Origin: Streptomyces sp. MUM 178J
GTDB lineage: Bacteria; Actinomycetota; Actinomycetes; Streptomycetales; Streptomycetaceae
Length of the DNA: 64,000 bases
Direction: 5' to 3'
Assembly (NCBI RefSeq): GCF_022414575.1
Contig: NZ_JADWYQ010000002.1
Span: 1 to 64,000, forward strand
Every line of letters starts with the position of its first letter. Positions within the stretch are counted from its first letter, which is position 1. Below are positions 42,999 through 54,455 of the stretch, one piece after another. Position numbers and translations under genes: made by a program. The notes under the pieces were generated by a model. That model was not told the DNA's origin. It did no database searches and was given only the letters and a program-made list of their open reading frames with translations.

Positions 42999-44117
42999 TC
43001 ATGACGCGTGAGCGGGCCGGCGGAGCAGGGCGCCCAGGCCGCCGGCCGGGGAGGCGTCCTCGGGCTCCCGGGCGGGGACCCGCAGCGCCTCCGCGCCGGT
43101 GACCGCGGCGGAGCGGAGCAGCGCGTCGTCCGCGCGGGCGGGGTCGGGGTCGCGTGCGCCGAGGTACTGGGCGTCGGTGCGGAGCATCGCGAGCTGGTCA
43201 GGGGCCTCGCCCACCCACACCCGGCGCTGGGCGTCCGCCCCCTCGGGCCGGATGAACAGCTCCTCGATGCGGTGCTCGCGGGCCGCCTCCACCAGCGCGG
43301 GCACGCCTTCCGCCGCCGCTTCGTGTGCGGCCCTGAAGCGGTCGAGCTCCTCCTCGGCGCGGCGGCTCAGATGCTCCTGGCGGGCACGCTCGACGTCCGC
43401 GTCGAGCAGCCTGCTGCCCGCGCCTTCGGCGCGTCCGCCGTGTTCGGTCTCGACGACGTACGGCTGCAGCGCCGCGGGCAGCCGCTCATGGACGGCCCGC
43501 CGCTCGTAGGGGTCTCCGGCGAGGACGATCAGGTCGGCCCCGTACTCCTCCTGGTTTCCCGTCACGGCCTCCGCGATCTCCTGGGCGTTCTGCTCCCAGG
43601 TGTTCTCCACGCGCTGCTGGTGATGGCGCTCGGACCAGTCGGCGCTCGCGGTGCGGTGCAGCGGCCAGTCCTCGCCCACGACCGACCCGGCGTCCGCGGC
43701 CCCCAGCGGAGTGCGCAGTTCCAAGTCCGCGCCCGTGCGGTCGACGTAGACGACCAGACAGACCGGTTCCTGCGCGGCGAGGTCCAGCAGCGGTGCGACA
43801 TGCGGCAGGGCCGCCCAGGTGACGTCCATGGGCGCGGCAGGGCGGTGGGTCAGCGGCGGGTCGAGGACCACCTCGCCGCCCGTGGCGTACACGGCGCGCC
43901 CGGCTTCCCCCGGCCTGCCGCCGAAGGCGGTCAGGGCCGCGTAGACGGCGTGGCCCGTCTGCTGGTCGGCGCCCTTCTCGGCCAGTGTCCGGCAGACCTC
44001 ACGGGCCTGGAGCTCGCGGCGAGCGGGGGTGTCCCGGTCTCCCCACTCGGTGTCGAGATGCACGCTGGCCCACGGTCCGGGACGCTCGTAGAGCGGCGTG
44101 AGAAATTCGAGTCGCAT
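42999..44117 (-). CDS. Vms1/eRF1-like (Rv2629-type) protein
   Basis: The 372-residue protein opens MRLEFLTPLYERPGPWASVHL, typical of the actinobacterial Rv2629 family, and follows with LIVLAGDPYERRAVHERLP and a C-terminal RIEELFIRPEG region. It has the eRF1/Pelota-like or bacterial Vms1 release-factor fold, with possible peptidyl-tRNA hydrolase or ribosome-hibernation roles. Rv2629 is induced by hypoxia in Mycobacterium tuberculosis. The ATG follows GGGAGGA. It lies in a stress-type gene block. Confidence 0.8.
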   Translation of the reverse strand: MRLEFLTPLYERPGPWASVHLDTEWGDRDTPARRELQAREVCRTLAEKGADQQTGHAVYAALTAFGGRPGEAGRAVYATGGEVVLDPPLTHRPAAPMDVTWAALPHVAPLLDLAAQEPVCLVVYVDRTGADLELRTPLGAADAGSVVGEDWPLHRTASADWSERHHQQRVENTWEQNAQEIAEAVTGNQEEYGADLIVLAGDPYERRAVHERLPAALQPYVVETEHGGRAEGAGSRLLDADVERARQEHLSRRAEEELDRFRAAHEAAAEGVPALVEAAREHRIEELFIRPEGADAQRRVWVGEAPDQLAMLRTDAQYLGARDPDPARADDALLRSAAVTGAEALRVPAREPEDASPAGGLGALLRRPAHAS

Positions 44118-44223
44118 GGAATCCTCCCGGTGACCGCGTTCGCGTTCCCGGCGAGTACCCGCGAGGTCACCAGTCACACGGCAGCGCCGCGAGACCTGTG
44201 GAGACGGACGGAGGACGGCTGAG

Positions 44224-44502
44224 ATGACGGAGACCGAGCACGAGCACCGGGGCGTCGATCCGGCCCGTCTGGACGAGCCGGTGCTGCTGCGCGAGCTGGA
44301 GGCGATCCACCGGAGCAGGCACGACACGCTGCTGTACGGCTCCGCGGCGGCGCTGGACGCGCACAATGTGCGCATGGCGGAGTTGGAGAACGAGTATCTG
44401 CGCAGGCATCCGCGGCGCACGGTGACGCCGGGCAGGACACGGGCCGGGGCCCGTGCCCGTGACGGCGCACGGGACGCCGCCGAGGCGCGGGAACGCCGCT
44501 AG
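44224..44502 (+). CDS. Small DUF6158-like protein
   Basis: The 92-residue protein contains VDPARLDEPVLLRELEAIH and TLLYGSAAALDAHNVRMAEL, then LENEYLRRHPRR, matching the small DUF6158 proteins of streptomycetes, followed by a basic Arg/Ala tail. No membrane span. Function unknown; its neighbours suggest a stress setting. Confidence 0.75.
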   Translation: MTETEHEHRGVDPARLDEPVLLRELEAIHRSRHDTLLYGSAAALDAHNVRMAELENEYLRRHPRRTVTPGRTRAGARARDGARDAAEARERR

Positions 44503-44512
44503 TCAGGGCCCC

Positions 44513-44620
44513 TCCCGGCGGACTCCCGCCCCTTCCCGAAACCGGGACTCCACCCCGGACCCCGTGCGCGGGGGCTCCACCCCCGGACCCCCGCTCCTCA
44601 AATGCCGGAGGGGCTCATTC
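44513..44620. repeat. Dispersed streptomycete GC-rich intergenic repeat
   Basis: The stretch contains several palindromic blocks typical of the common intergenic element: GGGGGCTCCACCCCCGGACC, GACCCCCGCTCCTCAAATGC and CCGGAGGGGCTCAT. It acts as a terminator-like unit between convergent genes. Its right end encodes the last residues of the DJ-1/PfpI protein. Shorter relatives occur near 63485-63540. Confidence 0.65.
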
Positions 44621-45164
44621 GCTCCTGCCCGGCCTTGGCGAACTCCGCGGTGAAGGCCGCACAGAACGCCTTGAGGTCATGCGGCTTCCTGCTGGTGATC
44701 AGGGTGTTCGGGCCGTCGTGGCAGACCGTGACCTGTTGGTCCACCCAGGTGCCGCCCGCGTTGGCGATGTCGGTGCGCAGACTCGGCCACGAGGTGAGGG
44801 TCCGGCCCCGCACCGCGTCGGCCTCCACGAGCGTCCACGGCGCATGGCAGATCGCCGCGACGGGCTTGCCCGTGTCGAAGAAGCTGCGGACGAACGCCAC
44901 GGCGTGCCGGTCCATCCGCAGCGCGTCGGGGTTGGCGACCCCGCCGGGCAGCACCAGTGCCCCGTACTCGTCCGCCGATGCGTCGGTGACGACCTGGTCG
45001 ACGGGGAAGGTGTCCGCCTTGTCGAGATGGCGGTAGGCCTGCACCCGGCCGGGCCGGGTGGAGACGAGCCGGGGGGTGTCGCCGGCGTCGAGGACGGCCT
45101 GCCATGGCTCGGTCAGTTCGACCTGCTCCACGCCCCGGGGCGCTGTCAGGAATGCGATCAGCAT
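44598..45164 (-). CDS. DJ-1/PfpI-family protein
   Basis: The 188-residue protein has the DJ-1/PfpI fold (IAFLTAPRGVEQVELTEPW; EYGALVLPGGVANPDALRMD) with the nucleophilic elbow Cys in AAICHAPWTLVEAD and the preceding acidic residue. Members are proteases, chaperones or glyoxalase-III-like enzymes linked to oxidative stress. The ATG follows AGAGGAGC. The last residues (MSPSGI) are encoded within a dispersed intergenic repeat, so the C-terminus is probably recent. Confidence 0.87.
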   Translation of the reverse strand: MLIAFLTAPRGVEQVELTEPWQAVLDAGDTPRLVSTRPGRVQAYRHLDKADTFPVDQVVTDASADEYGALVLPGGVANPDALRMDRHAVAFVRSFFDTGKPVAAICHAPWTLVEADAVRGRTLTSWPSLRTDIANAGGTWVDQQVTVCHDGPNTLITSRKPHDLKAFCAAFTAEFAKAGQERMSPSGI

Positions 45165-45468
45165 GATCTGCTCCTCTGTGTCCGTCCCCTGGGTACCCCC
45201 GCCCGGCGGCCCCATGCGGTGGTGGGAGCGGTGGTTCGGACGGCGCAGTGCCGGGGCCCGGGCTGCGGCCGAGCGAGCTACGGGTACGCACTTCGCCCCG
45301 CGGCTCGGACCCGCCCCCGCGGTGGCCCGGCTTCTCCCTGCGGGCTGCCGCGGGCGATGCGGCCGTAAGACTTTCGTCATCGGGCCGGGCTGGGACTGCT
45401 GCACTGACCTGGCGTTGAATGGAGGTCGCCGGTCAGGTGCCGGAGTGTTCGGGAATGAGGAGATGGCA

Positions 45469-46047
45469 GTGGGGCGTGTGCTCAGGTGGTTCGGCAAGCC
45501 GTTGGGCGTGACGGTGCTCGTCGTCGGGCTGGCGCTGGCCGGTGCGGGACTGTACTGGTTCCAGCCGTGGAAACTGTGGGTGGACGAGACCGTACGGGAC
45601 GAGATCCCGACCGCGGCCCCGGCCGGCGGCGCGAACGAGGCGGCGGAGGACGCGGAGCCGTCGGACGGCGCGGCGCCCACCGCTCCGGCGGGGCCCGTGA
45701 CGCTGGCCGAGGGGGAGCTCATCAGCCATGAGCACACCACCACGGGCTCGGTGAAGATCCTCCGGCTCCCGGACGGCAGCCGCACGCTGCGGCTGGAGAA
45801 CCTCGACACCAGCAACGGCCCGGACCTGCGGGTGCTGCTCAGCGACGCGCCGGTCAAGGAGGGCAAGGCCGGCTGGCATGTCTTCGACGACGGCGCCTAC
45901 GTCAGTCTCGGCAAACTCAAGGGCAACAAGGGTGACCAGAACTACGCCCTGCCCGCCGACGTCGATCTGGACAAGTTCACCAGCGTGAGCATCTGGTGCG
46001 ACCGCTTCGATGTGTCGTTCGGCGCGGCGCCCATCGCCGGCGCCTGA
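45469..46047 (+). CDS. Membrane-anchored DM13-domain protein
   Basis: The 192-residue protein has an N-terminal transmembrane anchor (about 10-34, PLGVTVLVVGLALAGAGLYW), an Ala/Pro-rich linker, and an extracellular DM13 domain (about 85-192, EGELISHEHTTTGSVKILRL ... VSIWCDRFDVSFGAAP). DM13 domains carry a conserved Cys (IWC here) and are thought to be redox-related. GTG 45469 is chosen because GAGGAG lies 6 bases upstream; an ATG at 45463 directly abuts that site. Confidence 0.82.
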   Translation: MGRVLRWFGKPLGVTVLVVGLALAGAGLYWFQPWKLWVDETVRDEIPTAAPAGGANEAAEDAEPSDGAAPTAPAGPVTLAEGELISHEHTTTGSVKILRLPDGSRTLRLENLDTSNGPDLRVLLSDAPVKEGKAGWHVFDDGAYVSLGKLKGNKGDQNYALPADVDLDKFTSVSIWCDRFDVSFGAAPIAGA

Positions 46048-46337
46048 CCCCTGCCGTACCTGTTCGACTCCGGAAGGGAACATCTGACCGAGTCTCAACT
46101 CCTGCGGAGTGCGGCCGAGTTGCCGCACCCGCAGGTGGCCGGTTATGCCCCCGTGAGCGGCGGGGACTCTTCACCTCGACAAGACCGCCGAGTACCCTGC
46201 GGGCCTATGGCATATGTCCTAGGCACCACCAGATCGAGTGTTGCCAAATGGCTTACGAGCCCTCGCTCCCTGTGCAACCCTCGTTACCGGTCCTTTGTAG
46301 AGACCCGGCCGTGGCCGCGCCTGTATCGGAGTACGAC

Positions 46338-47819
46338 ATGCCGTCCCATGTGTTCGCGGACCGTCCCGCCCCGCAGCCTCCTGAGCGCGGCGACGTCGAT
46401 GCTCTGATCTCGCTGGCGAGGCGGCTCCGCGGCGATGTCGACGCCGTACGCCGGGATGCCGCGGACCAGGAGGACGACGCACACGGACGCTGGCAGCGTG
46501 CCCTGTGCGACCTGGCCGTCCATCACCTCGACGACCTCGGCGCACATCTGGGCCAGCTCAAGGAGGGGCTGCCCGCGCAGGCCGCGGACTCCCCCGGGCC
46601 GCTCGGGCGGGTCGAGTCATTCGAGGCCCCTGACTCCTTTCAGGAGGATCTCGCCGAGCACGAGGCGGACTCCGCCCTGCACGGCGGCTCACTGCTCAGC
46701 AGAGTGGGCAGCGCGGAGTGGAATCTGCTCACCGACGAGGTGAGCTGGTCCGACGAGCTGTACCAGATCCTGGGGCGGTCGCCGGAGAGCGGTCCCATGA
46801 CGCTGGACGAGCTGCCCGCCATGGTGTTCTCCGAGGATCAGCCGCTGCTCACCGCGATGGTGACGGACTGTCTGGTGGACGGGAGCCCCATCGACGGGGA
46901 GTTCCGCATGGTGCGCACCGACGGAGGCGTCCGCACCGTCCATATGACGGGCGAGCCCGTCCTGGACGCCGACGGCTCCACCGCCTCCATGTGGGCCGTC
47001 CTCAGGGACGTCAGCGAACTGCGGCGCAGCCAGCGCGCGGTCCGTGAAACGCGCCACTCCCTCCAGCGCAAAGAGCACTTCGCGCAGACGGAGCGACGAC
47101 TCGCGGTCGAGCTCCAGGAAGCGGTGCTGCCGCCCTGGCGCGGCTCCCTTCAGCTCCCCGAGGACGCACCGGCCGCGCTGGACGTCGCGGCACACTATCT
47201 TCCCTCCGCCGACAGCGCCCTGATCGGCGGAGACTGGTACGACGCCCTGCAGCTGCCCGGTGGCCAGGCGCTGCTGAGCGTCGGCGATTTGACGGGGCAC
47301 GGTGTGGTCGCCACCTCCTCGATGGCGATGCTGCTCGGGGCGCTGCGCGGCATGGCCGTGGCCGGCATTGCGCCGGGTCAGCTCATGGCTCATCTCAACC
47401 AGTTGCTGGAAGCCTCCGCGCAGCCCGCCCTCGGCAGCGCCGTCTGCTGCCGCTATGAGCCGGCCGAACGCACCCTGACCTGGGCGCAGGCAGGGCACCC
47501 CGCCCCGCTGCTGTTCCGCGGCGGGACGGGGCGTGCGCTGACTCCTCCCGAGGGTGTGCTGCTCGGCGCCACCCCAACCGCACAGTACGGCCAGGCCGAC
47601 GTGCGGCTGCTGCCCGGCGATGTGCTCGTCCTGCACACCGACGGGCTGACGAGGACCAGTGCGGCGGAGGAGTGCGACACCGGCCGACTGCTGGCACTGG
47701 CGCCGCTGTTCGCCGAAGCCAAGGATGCGCAGGACTGTGTCCGGGCCGTGGTCGAGGAGTTCGGCGAGGCGGAGCGCGGGGACGATGCCTGTGTGATGGC
47801 AGCTCGGATCGGTCGGTGA
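46338..47819 (+). CDS. PAS-SpoIIE/RsbU-type PP2C phosphatase
   Basis: The 493-residue protein has an N-terminal helical region (about 15-85), a PAS domain (about 110-220, WSDELYQILGRSPESGPMTL, MWAVLRDVSELRRSQRAVRE) and a SpoIIE phosphatase domain (about 255-490, LIGGDWYDALQLPGGQALLS and VGDLTGHGVVATSSMAMLLG) with metal-binding Asp residues intact. Such phosphatases dephosphorylate anti-anti-sigma factors and so activate SigB-type sigma factors. ATG 46338 has GGAG at 6 bases; an upstream ATG at 46248 would add 30 residues. Confidence 0.85.
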   Translation: MPSHVFADRPAPQPPERGDVDALISLARRLRGDVDAVRRDAADQEDDAHGRWQRALCDLAVHHLDDLGAHLGQLKEGLPAQAADSPGPLGRVESFEAPDSFQEDLAEHEADSALHGGSLLSRVGSAEWNLLTDEVSWSDELYQILGRSPESGPMTLDELPAMVFSEDQPLLTAMVTDCLVDGSPIDGEFRMVRTDGGVRTVHMTGEPVLDADGSTASMWAVLRDVSELRRSQRAVRETRHSLQRKEHFAQTERRLAVELQEAVLPPWRGSLQLPEDAPAALDVAAHYLPSADSALIGGDWYDALQLPGGQALLSVGDLTGHGVVATSSMAMLLGALRGMAVAGIAPGQLMAHLNQLLEASAQPALGSAVCCRYEPAERTLTWAQAGHPAPLLFRGGTGRALTPPEGVLLGATPTAQYGQADVRLLPGDVLVLHTDGLTRTSAAEECDTGRLLALAPLFAEAKDAQDCVRAVVEEFGEAERGDDACVMAARIGR

Positions 47820-47897
47820 GGATCGGGCCTCCAGGGTCTCGACACCTCCGGTTTACTGGTTCTCAACGCCTCCGGTCTGCGAGGTCCCGACGGGCTG

Positions 47898-49391
47898 CTA
47901 GATCTCGACGCCCCGGGCCTTCGTCGACGGGCTGTTGGGGAACGCGAGCTTGATCTCCTCGCGCAGATCCTCGATCTTCGAGTAGCCCGCGTACCGCCCG
48001 GTGAGGCGGTACATCTCCCGGAGCCGGTCCCAGGTCCGGTGCGAGGAGGTCTCCCCCATCGACATCAGCGCCAGACGCGCATAGCGATCGGCCTGCTCCG
48101 GGTCGTCGGCGATGAAGCAGGCGGAGGCGAGCGAGATGTAGTCGAAGATCTTCGACCGCTGCCGGCCGTCGATGCGCAGCTCCAGCGCCTTCTCGGCGAA
48201 GTGCTGGGCGTGCTTGGCGGCGGCGGGCTCATGCTCGGCCAGGGTGCGGTAGGAGAGCGCCTGCATCCCGTACATGTCCTCGTCCTTGAAGGTCTGCATC
48301 CAGCTCGGCGGAGGCACATCGCCTTTGTCGGAGGCGAAGAGGTCCTCCGCCTCGCCGAGGGTGCGCCGCATGGCCTGACCCCGGCCCATGTGCGCATGCG
48401 CCCATGCTTCGATGGTGAGCAGCATGGCTTGGGTGCGCGGCAGGACTTCCTTGCCGGAGCCGGACTTGGCGAGCTTCATCAGGTCCAGGGCGTCGTCGGG
48501 ACGGCCCAGGTGGACCATCTGCCGGGCGGCACGGGAGACCGCCTCGCCCGCGCGCGGGTGGTCGCCGCCCTCACGAGCGGCGTGGGCGGCGATGACGAAG
48601 TACTTCTGGGCGGTGGGTTCGAGGCCGACGTCATGGGACATCCAGCCGGCGAGGACGGAAAGGTTGGCGGCGACGCCCCACAGGCGGCGCTGCAGATGGT
48701 CGGGGTGACGGTAGGCGAGCATGCCGCCCACTTCGTTGAGCTGCCCCACGACGGCCTTGCGCTGGAGGCCGCCGCCACGGGCGGCGTCCCAGGCGCGGAA
48801 CACCTCGACGGAACGCTCCAGCGCCTCGATCTCCTGCGACCCGATGGGGGCGGCCTCATAGCGGTCGTACCCAGCGGGGTCGGCGTGCAGGGGACTGTCG
48901 GTGCGGGGAGCGTCCTGGACGAGTGCGGGGTCGGTGTGCAGCCAGTCGTACATGGCGCTGCTGAGTGCGGAGCCTGCGGCGAGCGCGGCGCCCGCGCCCA
49001 CCAGACCGCGTCGGTTGAGCATGAGGTCCATTCCCGTGAATTCGGTGAGGACCGCGGCCGTCCGGTCGGGCGCCCAGGGCAGCCCGTCGGGGTTGTCCGC
49101 CCCTTGAACGTCCCGGCGCTTGCCCGTTCGCCCGCTCCGTGCGAACCCGAGGTCCTCGATGGTCACGACACGGCCGAGTCGCTCGGTGAACAGAGCCGCC
49201 AACACTTTGGGCACCGGGTCGCGCGGGGTCTCCCCCATGTCGATCCAGCGCCGGACCCGCGAGGTGTCGGTCGCCAACTGCGGGTGCCCCATGGCCGCCG
49301 CCTGCCGGTTGACCATTCTCGCCAGCTCTCCCTTGGACCAGCCGGCCAGGCCGAACAGGTCGCTCAGGCGGGTGTTGGGTTCTCCACTCAC
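47898..49391 (-). CDS. NsdA-like TPR regulator of development and antibiotic production
   Basis: The 497-residue protein has an N-terminal DNA-binding-like part (about 1-80, GWSKGELARMVNRQAAAMGH and TSRVRRWIDMGETPRDPVP), a middle LTEFTGMDLMLNRRGLVGAG and a long helical TPR-like C-terminus (about 180-490). This matches NsdA and its paralogues, soluble negative regulators of sporulation and antibiotic production in Streptomyces. Several paralogues exist per genome, so I do not assign the symbol. It is divergent from a TTA-containing phosphotransferase gene across a repeat-rich promoter gap. Confidence 0.82.
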   Translation of the reverse strand: MSGEPNTRLSDLFGLAGWSKGELARMVNRQAAAMGHPQLATDTSRVRRWIDMGETPRDPVPKVLAALFTERLGRVVTIEDLGFARSGRTGKRRDVQGADNPDGLPWAPDRTAAVLTEFTGMDLMLNRRGLVGAGAALAAGSALSSAMYDWLHTDPALVQDAPRTDSPLHADPAGYDRYEAAPIGSQEIEALERSVEVFRAWDAARGGGLQRKAVVGQLNEVGGMLAYRHPDHLQRRLWGVAANLSVLAGWMSHDVGLEPTAQKYFVIAAHAAREGGDHPRAGEAVSRAARQMVHLGRPDDALDLMKLAKSGSGKEVLPRTQAMLLTIEAWAHAHMGRGQAMRRTLGEAEDLFASDKGDVPPPSWMQTFKDEDMYGMQALSYRTLAEHEPAAAKHAQHFAEKALELRIDGRQRSKIFDYISLASACFIADDPEQADRYARLALMSMGETSSHRTWDRLREMYRLTGRYAGYSKIEDLREEIKLAFPNSPSTKARGVEI

Positions 49392-49569
49392 ATCAAGCCC
49401 CCAGGTTCTCGGCTGAGTTGACAGTAGCCCCCTGTCAGTTGCGAAGCGACTATTCGCCAGGCTTCGCCAGGGCTCGCAATGTGGTCCGCCAGTCGCGCTC
49501 GGGTGTCAGGTAGGAACGCGCCACCCCGGCCCGGTAGCTGGAGCATTCCCCAGGGTGCTGCCTGGGCGC

Positions 49570-49660
49570 CGGGGCGGGGCGGCGCACTGGTGCACGCAGG
49601 AGCACACCGCTGCACACTGCTGCACTTTGGTTGCATTTCGGTGCAACCGATGCAACTTGT
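49570..49660. promoter_or_regulatory. Repeat-rich divergent promoter gap with TGCAC/TGCAAC motifs
   Basis: Within the 296-base gap between the NsdA-like and phosphotransferase genes, TGCAC occurs repeatedly (near 49590, 49610 and 49621). A perfect inverted repeat GTTGCA-N6-TGCAAC spans 49630-49647, with another TGCAAC at 49651-49656. The clustering suggests binding sites of a regulator acting on one or both genes. Confidence 0.5.
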
Positions 49661-49687
49661 CGGCGCACGAAGGGATCTGTATCGCTC

Positions 49688-50809
49688 ATGTACACAGCAT
49701 CGTCCTCCGTGTCCGCCCCGCCCCGGCTGCAGCGTCCCGCTGTCCCGGCCGGCGGCGCCCCGTATCTCGACCCCACGCACGCCGGTCGGGCTCGACGGGC
49801 GGCGGGCACGGTGGGCCAGCCTCTCAGCGGCAGGGTCGACCTGTCCGGCCCGCAGGGTGCGCAGCTGCGCATGGCCATCGCCTCGGTGCACCGCATCTGC
49901 CCGGAGTTCAACCCGGTCCAGGTGCTCCGAAGGAGCGGACGGTCCGTGCTGCTGGTGGGCGCCACAGGACGCGCCACGGCGGTCGCCAAGTGCTTACTGG
50001 ACCACTCGCCGGCCTGGGCCGAGCGGTTCCGTCACGAGATAGTGACGTACCGGGCCTTCGTGCGGCACCGTCCGCCGGTGCGGGTGCCGCGGCTGATCGC
50101 CGCGGACCCGGAGAACTGCACGCTGGTCATCGAGCGGATGCCGGGGCGGGCCGCGGCACTCAGCCGGCACACGGCCGAGGCGCCGGCGCGCGGCGATCTG
50201 CGCGCCGTGCTGGACTCGGTCGCCCGGCTGAACACCTGGCGCCCCCCGGCGGGGCTGTTCGACGCCCCGCTGGACTACGCCTCCCGTATCGCCCGCTATC
50301 ACGAGCTGGGGCTGTTCACCGACCGCGACCTGGGCGATCTGCAGAAGCTGCTGCACGGGCTGGCACAGGCCGGCGGGCGGCAGGCCATGGGCCAGTTCTG
50401 CCATGGGGACGCACTGCTCTCCAATGTCCTGCTGTCGCCGGCCGGCCCGGTGCTGGTGGACTGGGAGCATGCGGGCTGGTATCTGCCCGGCTACGACCTG
50501 GCGACGCTCTGGTCCGTGCTGGGAGACGCCCCGGCGGCGCGCCGGCAGATCAGCCAGCTGGCACAGCGGCCGGGACCTGCGGCCCGGGATGCGTTCCTGG
50601 TGAATCTGATGCTGGTGCTGACGAGGGAGATCCGCACCTATGAGACGGCCGTGCAGCGCACGATGCGGGAGGCTCCGCCGGTGAGCCCCGGCCAGCCGCA
50701 GCCGACCGGGCTGTCGGCCGGCGAGGAGCAGCGGCTGCTGCTGCGGCGGCTCCACGACGACTGCGCCATGGCCCGGCGGGCCGTGCGCGCGGCGGTCGGC
50801 ACCCGCTGA
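49688..50809 (+). CDS. Aminoglycoside-phosphotransferase-fold (APH) protein with TTA codon
   Basis: The 373-residue protein has the APH/choline-kinase fold. Kinase-like lobe [10 protein letters not shown] (with the ATP-binding Lys) and catalytic loop [13 protein letters not shown] (HGD-x4-N) are followed by the metal-binding DWEHAGW. It would phosphorylate a small molecule, unknown here. A single TTA leucine codon (49994-49996, codon 103) makes translation dependent on the bldA tRNA. Start ATG 49688 is supported by AAGGGA at long spacing. It is divergent from the NsdA-like gene and ends before a 17-bp hairpin. Confidence 0.83.
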   Translation: MYTASSSVSAPPRLQRPAVPAGGAPYLDPTHAGRARRAAGTVGQPLSGRVDLSGPQGAQLRMAIASVHRICPEFNPVQVLRRSGRSVLLVGATGRATAVAKCLLDHSPAWAERFRHEIVTYRAFVRHRPPVRVPRLIAADPENCTLVIERMPGRAAALSRHTAEAPARGDLRAVLDSVARLNTWRPPAGLFDAPLDYASRIARYHELGLFTDRDLGDLQKLLHGLAQAGGRQAMGQFCHGDALLSNVLLSPAGPVLVDWEHAGWYLPGYDLATLWSVLGDAPAARRQISQLAQRPGPAARDAFLVNLMLVLTREIRTYETAVQRTMREAPPVSPGQPQPTGLSAGEEQRLLLRRLHDDCAMARRAVRAAVGTR

Positions 50810-50843
50810 CCGGCCCTGGAGAGGGACCCCGCAGAGGGGAAGC

Positions 50844-50885
50844 GCGCTGCGTTCCCAGTGAGCCGACGCACTGGGAACGCAGCGC
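50844..50885. terminator. 17-bp perfect hairpin terminator
   Basis: Arms 50844-50860 (GCGCTGCGTTCCCAGTG) and 50869-50885 are perfectly complementary around an 8-base loop. It lies 35 bases past the phosphotransferase stop and isolates geosmin synthase from it. Confidence 0.88.
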
Positions 50886-50999
50886 CCTGTGGTGTGCCCG
50901 CGTGCCCACGGCGGGGTGAAGGCAGATGCCTGACAGCCGACTTGAGTGTGATCGTGTGACTTATCCCTATTGTGCGTGGGCCGTATGGGCGACGGGTAG

Positions 51000-53294
<2,295 letters not shown>

Positions 53295-53320
53295 CCGCCG
53301 TCGGCTCACCGTGGGCAACG

Positions 53321-53345
53321 GCCCGCCGCGCACAGGGCGGCGGGC
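53321..53345. terminator. Hairpin between convergent genes after geoA
   Basis: GCCCGCCGC (53321-53329) pairs with GCGGCGGGC (53337-53345) around a 7-base loop, 26 bases past the geosmin synthase stop. It could end both geoA and the opposing gene. Confidence 0.65.
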
Positions 53346-53372
53346 AGGTCGGCCGGGTGCTGCCGTCGCTGC

Positions 53373-53873
53373 TCAGCCCTGCTGGAACAGCTCTGCGGGC
53401 AGCGGCTTGAGCAGTGCGTACAGATCGTCGGTGATGGGGCGGTCCCAGCTCGCGATGGTGACCAGGACATGGTCGCTGCGGTCGAACTGGACGCAGGAGA
53501 TCCGGCTTTCGGAGAGCTTGACACGGCGCACGATCAGCAGGTTGTCACCCTGCATCACGGGGGTGTCCTCGCTGCCGACGACCTGCACCGGCTCGTCGTT
53601 CCCCAGTGCGGCCAGCAGCTGGGCCACCTCGAAGGGGATCTGGCCCTCCTCCAACTCACGGGCCGGGGAGCCCTCGGGCAGATTTCCGATGATCATCGCC
53701 GGGCCGCGGCCGCCGAAGAGGTCATAGCGCAGGAAGACGCCCTGGCAGCTTCCGTCCGGAGCGGGCAGCAGGCCCGCGCCGAGATTTCCGGGCCAGTCCC
53801 CCGGGTCCATGGCCAGGACGTCGAAATCCGGGCCCGCGGGTGTGGCGGCGCTGCGGCGGCGGAGGAAGGACAT
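53373..53873 (-). CDS. Conserved hypothetical protein
   Basis: The 166-residue protein (MSFLRRRSAATPAGPDFDVL, GVFLRYDLFGGRGPAMIIGN, MQGDNLLIVRRVKLSESRI) is predicted as a compact beta-rich soluble domain. No signal, membrane span or named motif is recognised. The ribosome site is weak. It is followed, upstream on the same strand, by the ACT-domain gene. Confidence 0.6.
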   Translation of the reverse strand: MSFLRRRSAATPAGPDFDVLAMDPGDWPGNLGAGLLPAPDGSCQGVFLRYDLFGGRGPAMIIGNLPEGSPARELEEGQIPFEVAQLLAALGNDEPVQVVGSEDTPVMQGDNLLIVRRVKLSESRISCVQFDRSDHVLVTIASWDRPITDDLYALLKPLPAELFQQG

Positions 53874-53920
53874 ACGGCCATGGTACGTGCCCGCGGCCGT
53901 GCGGCCCGCCGGCCCCCGGG

Positions 53921-54322
53921 TCAGTGGGAGCGGCGGGCGAGCGCCTCCAGCAGGGCGACGGCCTGCTCGGCCCCGTCGTGGGGCACGAAGAGGTGGTCGT
54001 GGTGGTAGCCGGCGACGACGTTGCAGCTCAGACCGCCCGCCTCGGCCAGTTCGCGGGCGACCGCGGCCGTCAGCCCGACGGCGTCCAGCGCGGAGTGGAC
54101 GCGCAGTGTGATCCATCCGGCGACATAGTCGTAGGACAGCCCGGCGGCGTCTGCCTCCTCCTGGCGTACGACAAGGGTGAGGCCCTCGGGTTCGGTGACG
54201 GTGACGACGGGCCGCAGCCCCTCAGGGGCAGGACCGTCGACGGTGGTGAAGACATAACGGCCGGCGTTCAGCTCGGGCCGCATGGTCGCAAGGAGAGTGT
54301 GCAGATCCCGTTCGCCGCTCAT
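53921..54322 (-). CDS. ACT-domain-containing protein
   Basis: The 133-residue protein is made of paired ACT-like units (YVFTTVDGPAPEGLRPVVTV; GWITLRVHSALDAVGLTAAV; GGLSCNVVAGYHHDHLFVP). The C-terminal GYHHDHLFVP end is typical of stand-alone bacterial ACT proteins of the CASTOR-like type, which bind amino acids. Target unknown. No partner enzyme is adjacent. Confidence 0.8.
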   Translation of the reverse strand: MSGERDLHTLLATMRPELNAGRYVFTTVDGPAPEGLRPVVTVTEPEGLTLVVRQEEADAAGLSYDYVAGWITLRVHSALDAVGLTAAVARELAEAGGLSCNVVAGYHHDHLFVPHDGAEQAVALLEALARRSH

Positions 54323-54455
54323 GGCGCCAGCCTACGCCGGCGGTTCCGGCGCAGCGGCGGCGCGGTGTTGACGTTGAACGCGGCCGGCGGCCGCTGCGTA
54401 TCCCTGGGCACATGCGGATACCGACACCGACCGGCACCCCCGTGAGGAGCAGTCC

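Noticed and set aside
50942..50973. Promoter of geosmin synthase (TTGAGT plus CTATTG-like box)
   Set aside because: Spacing and -10 match are poor for any common sigma factor; not supported enough to list.
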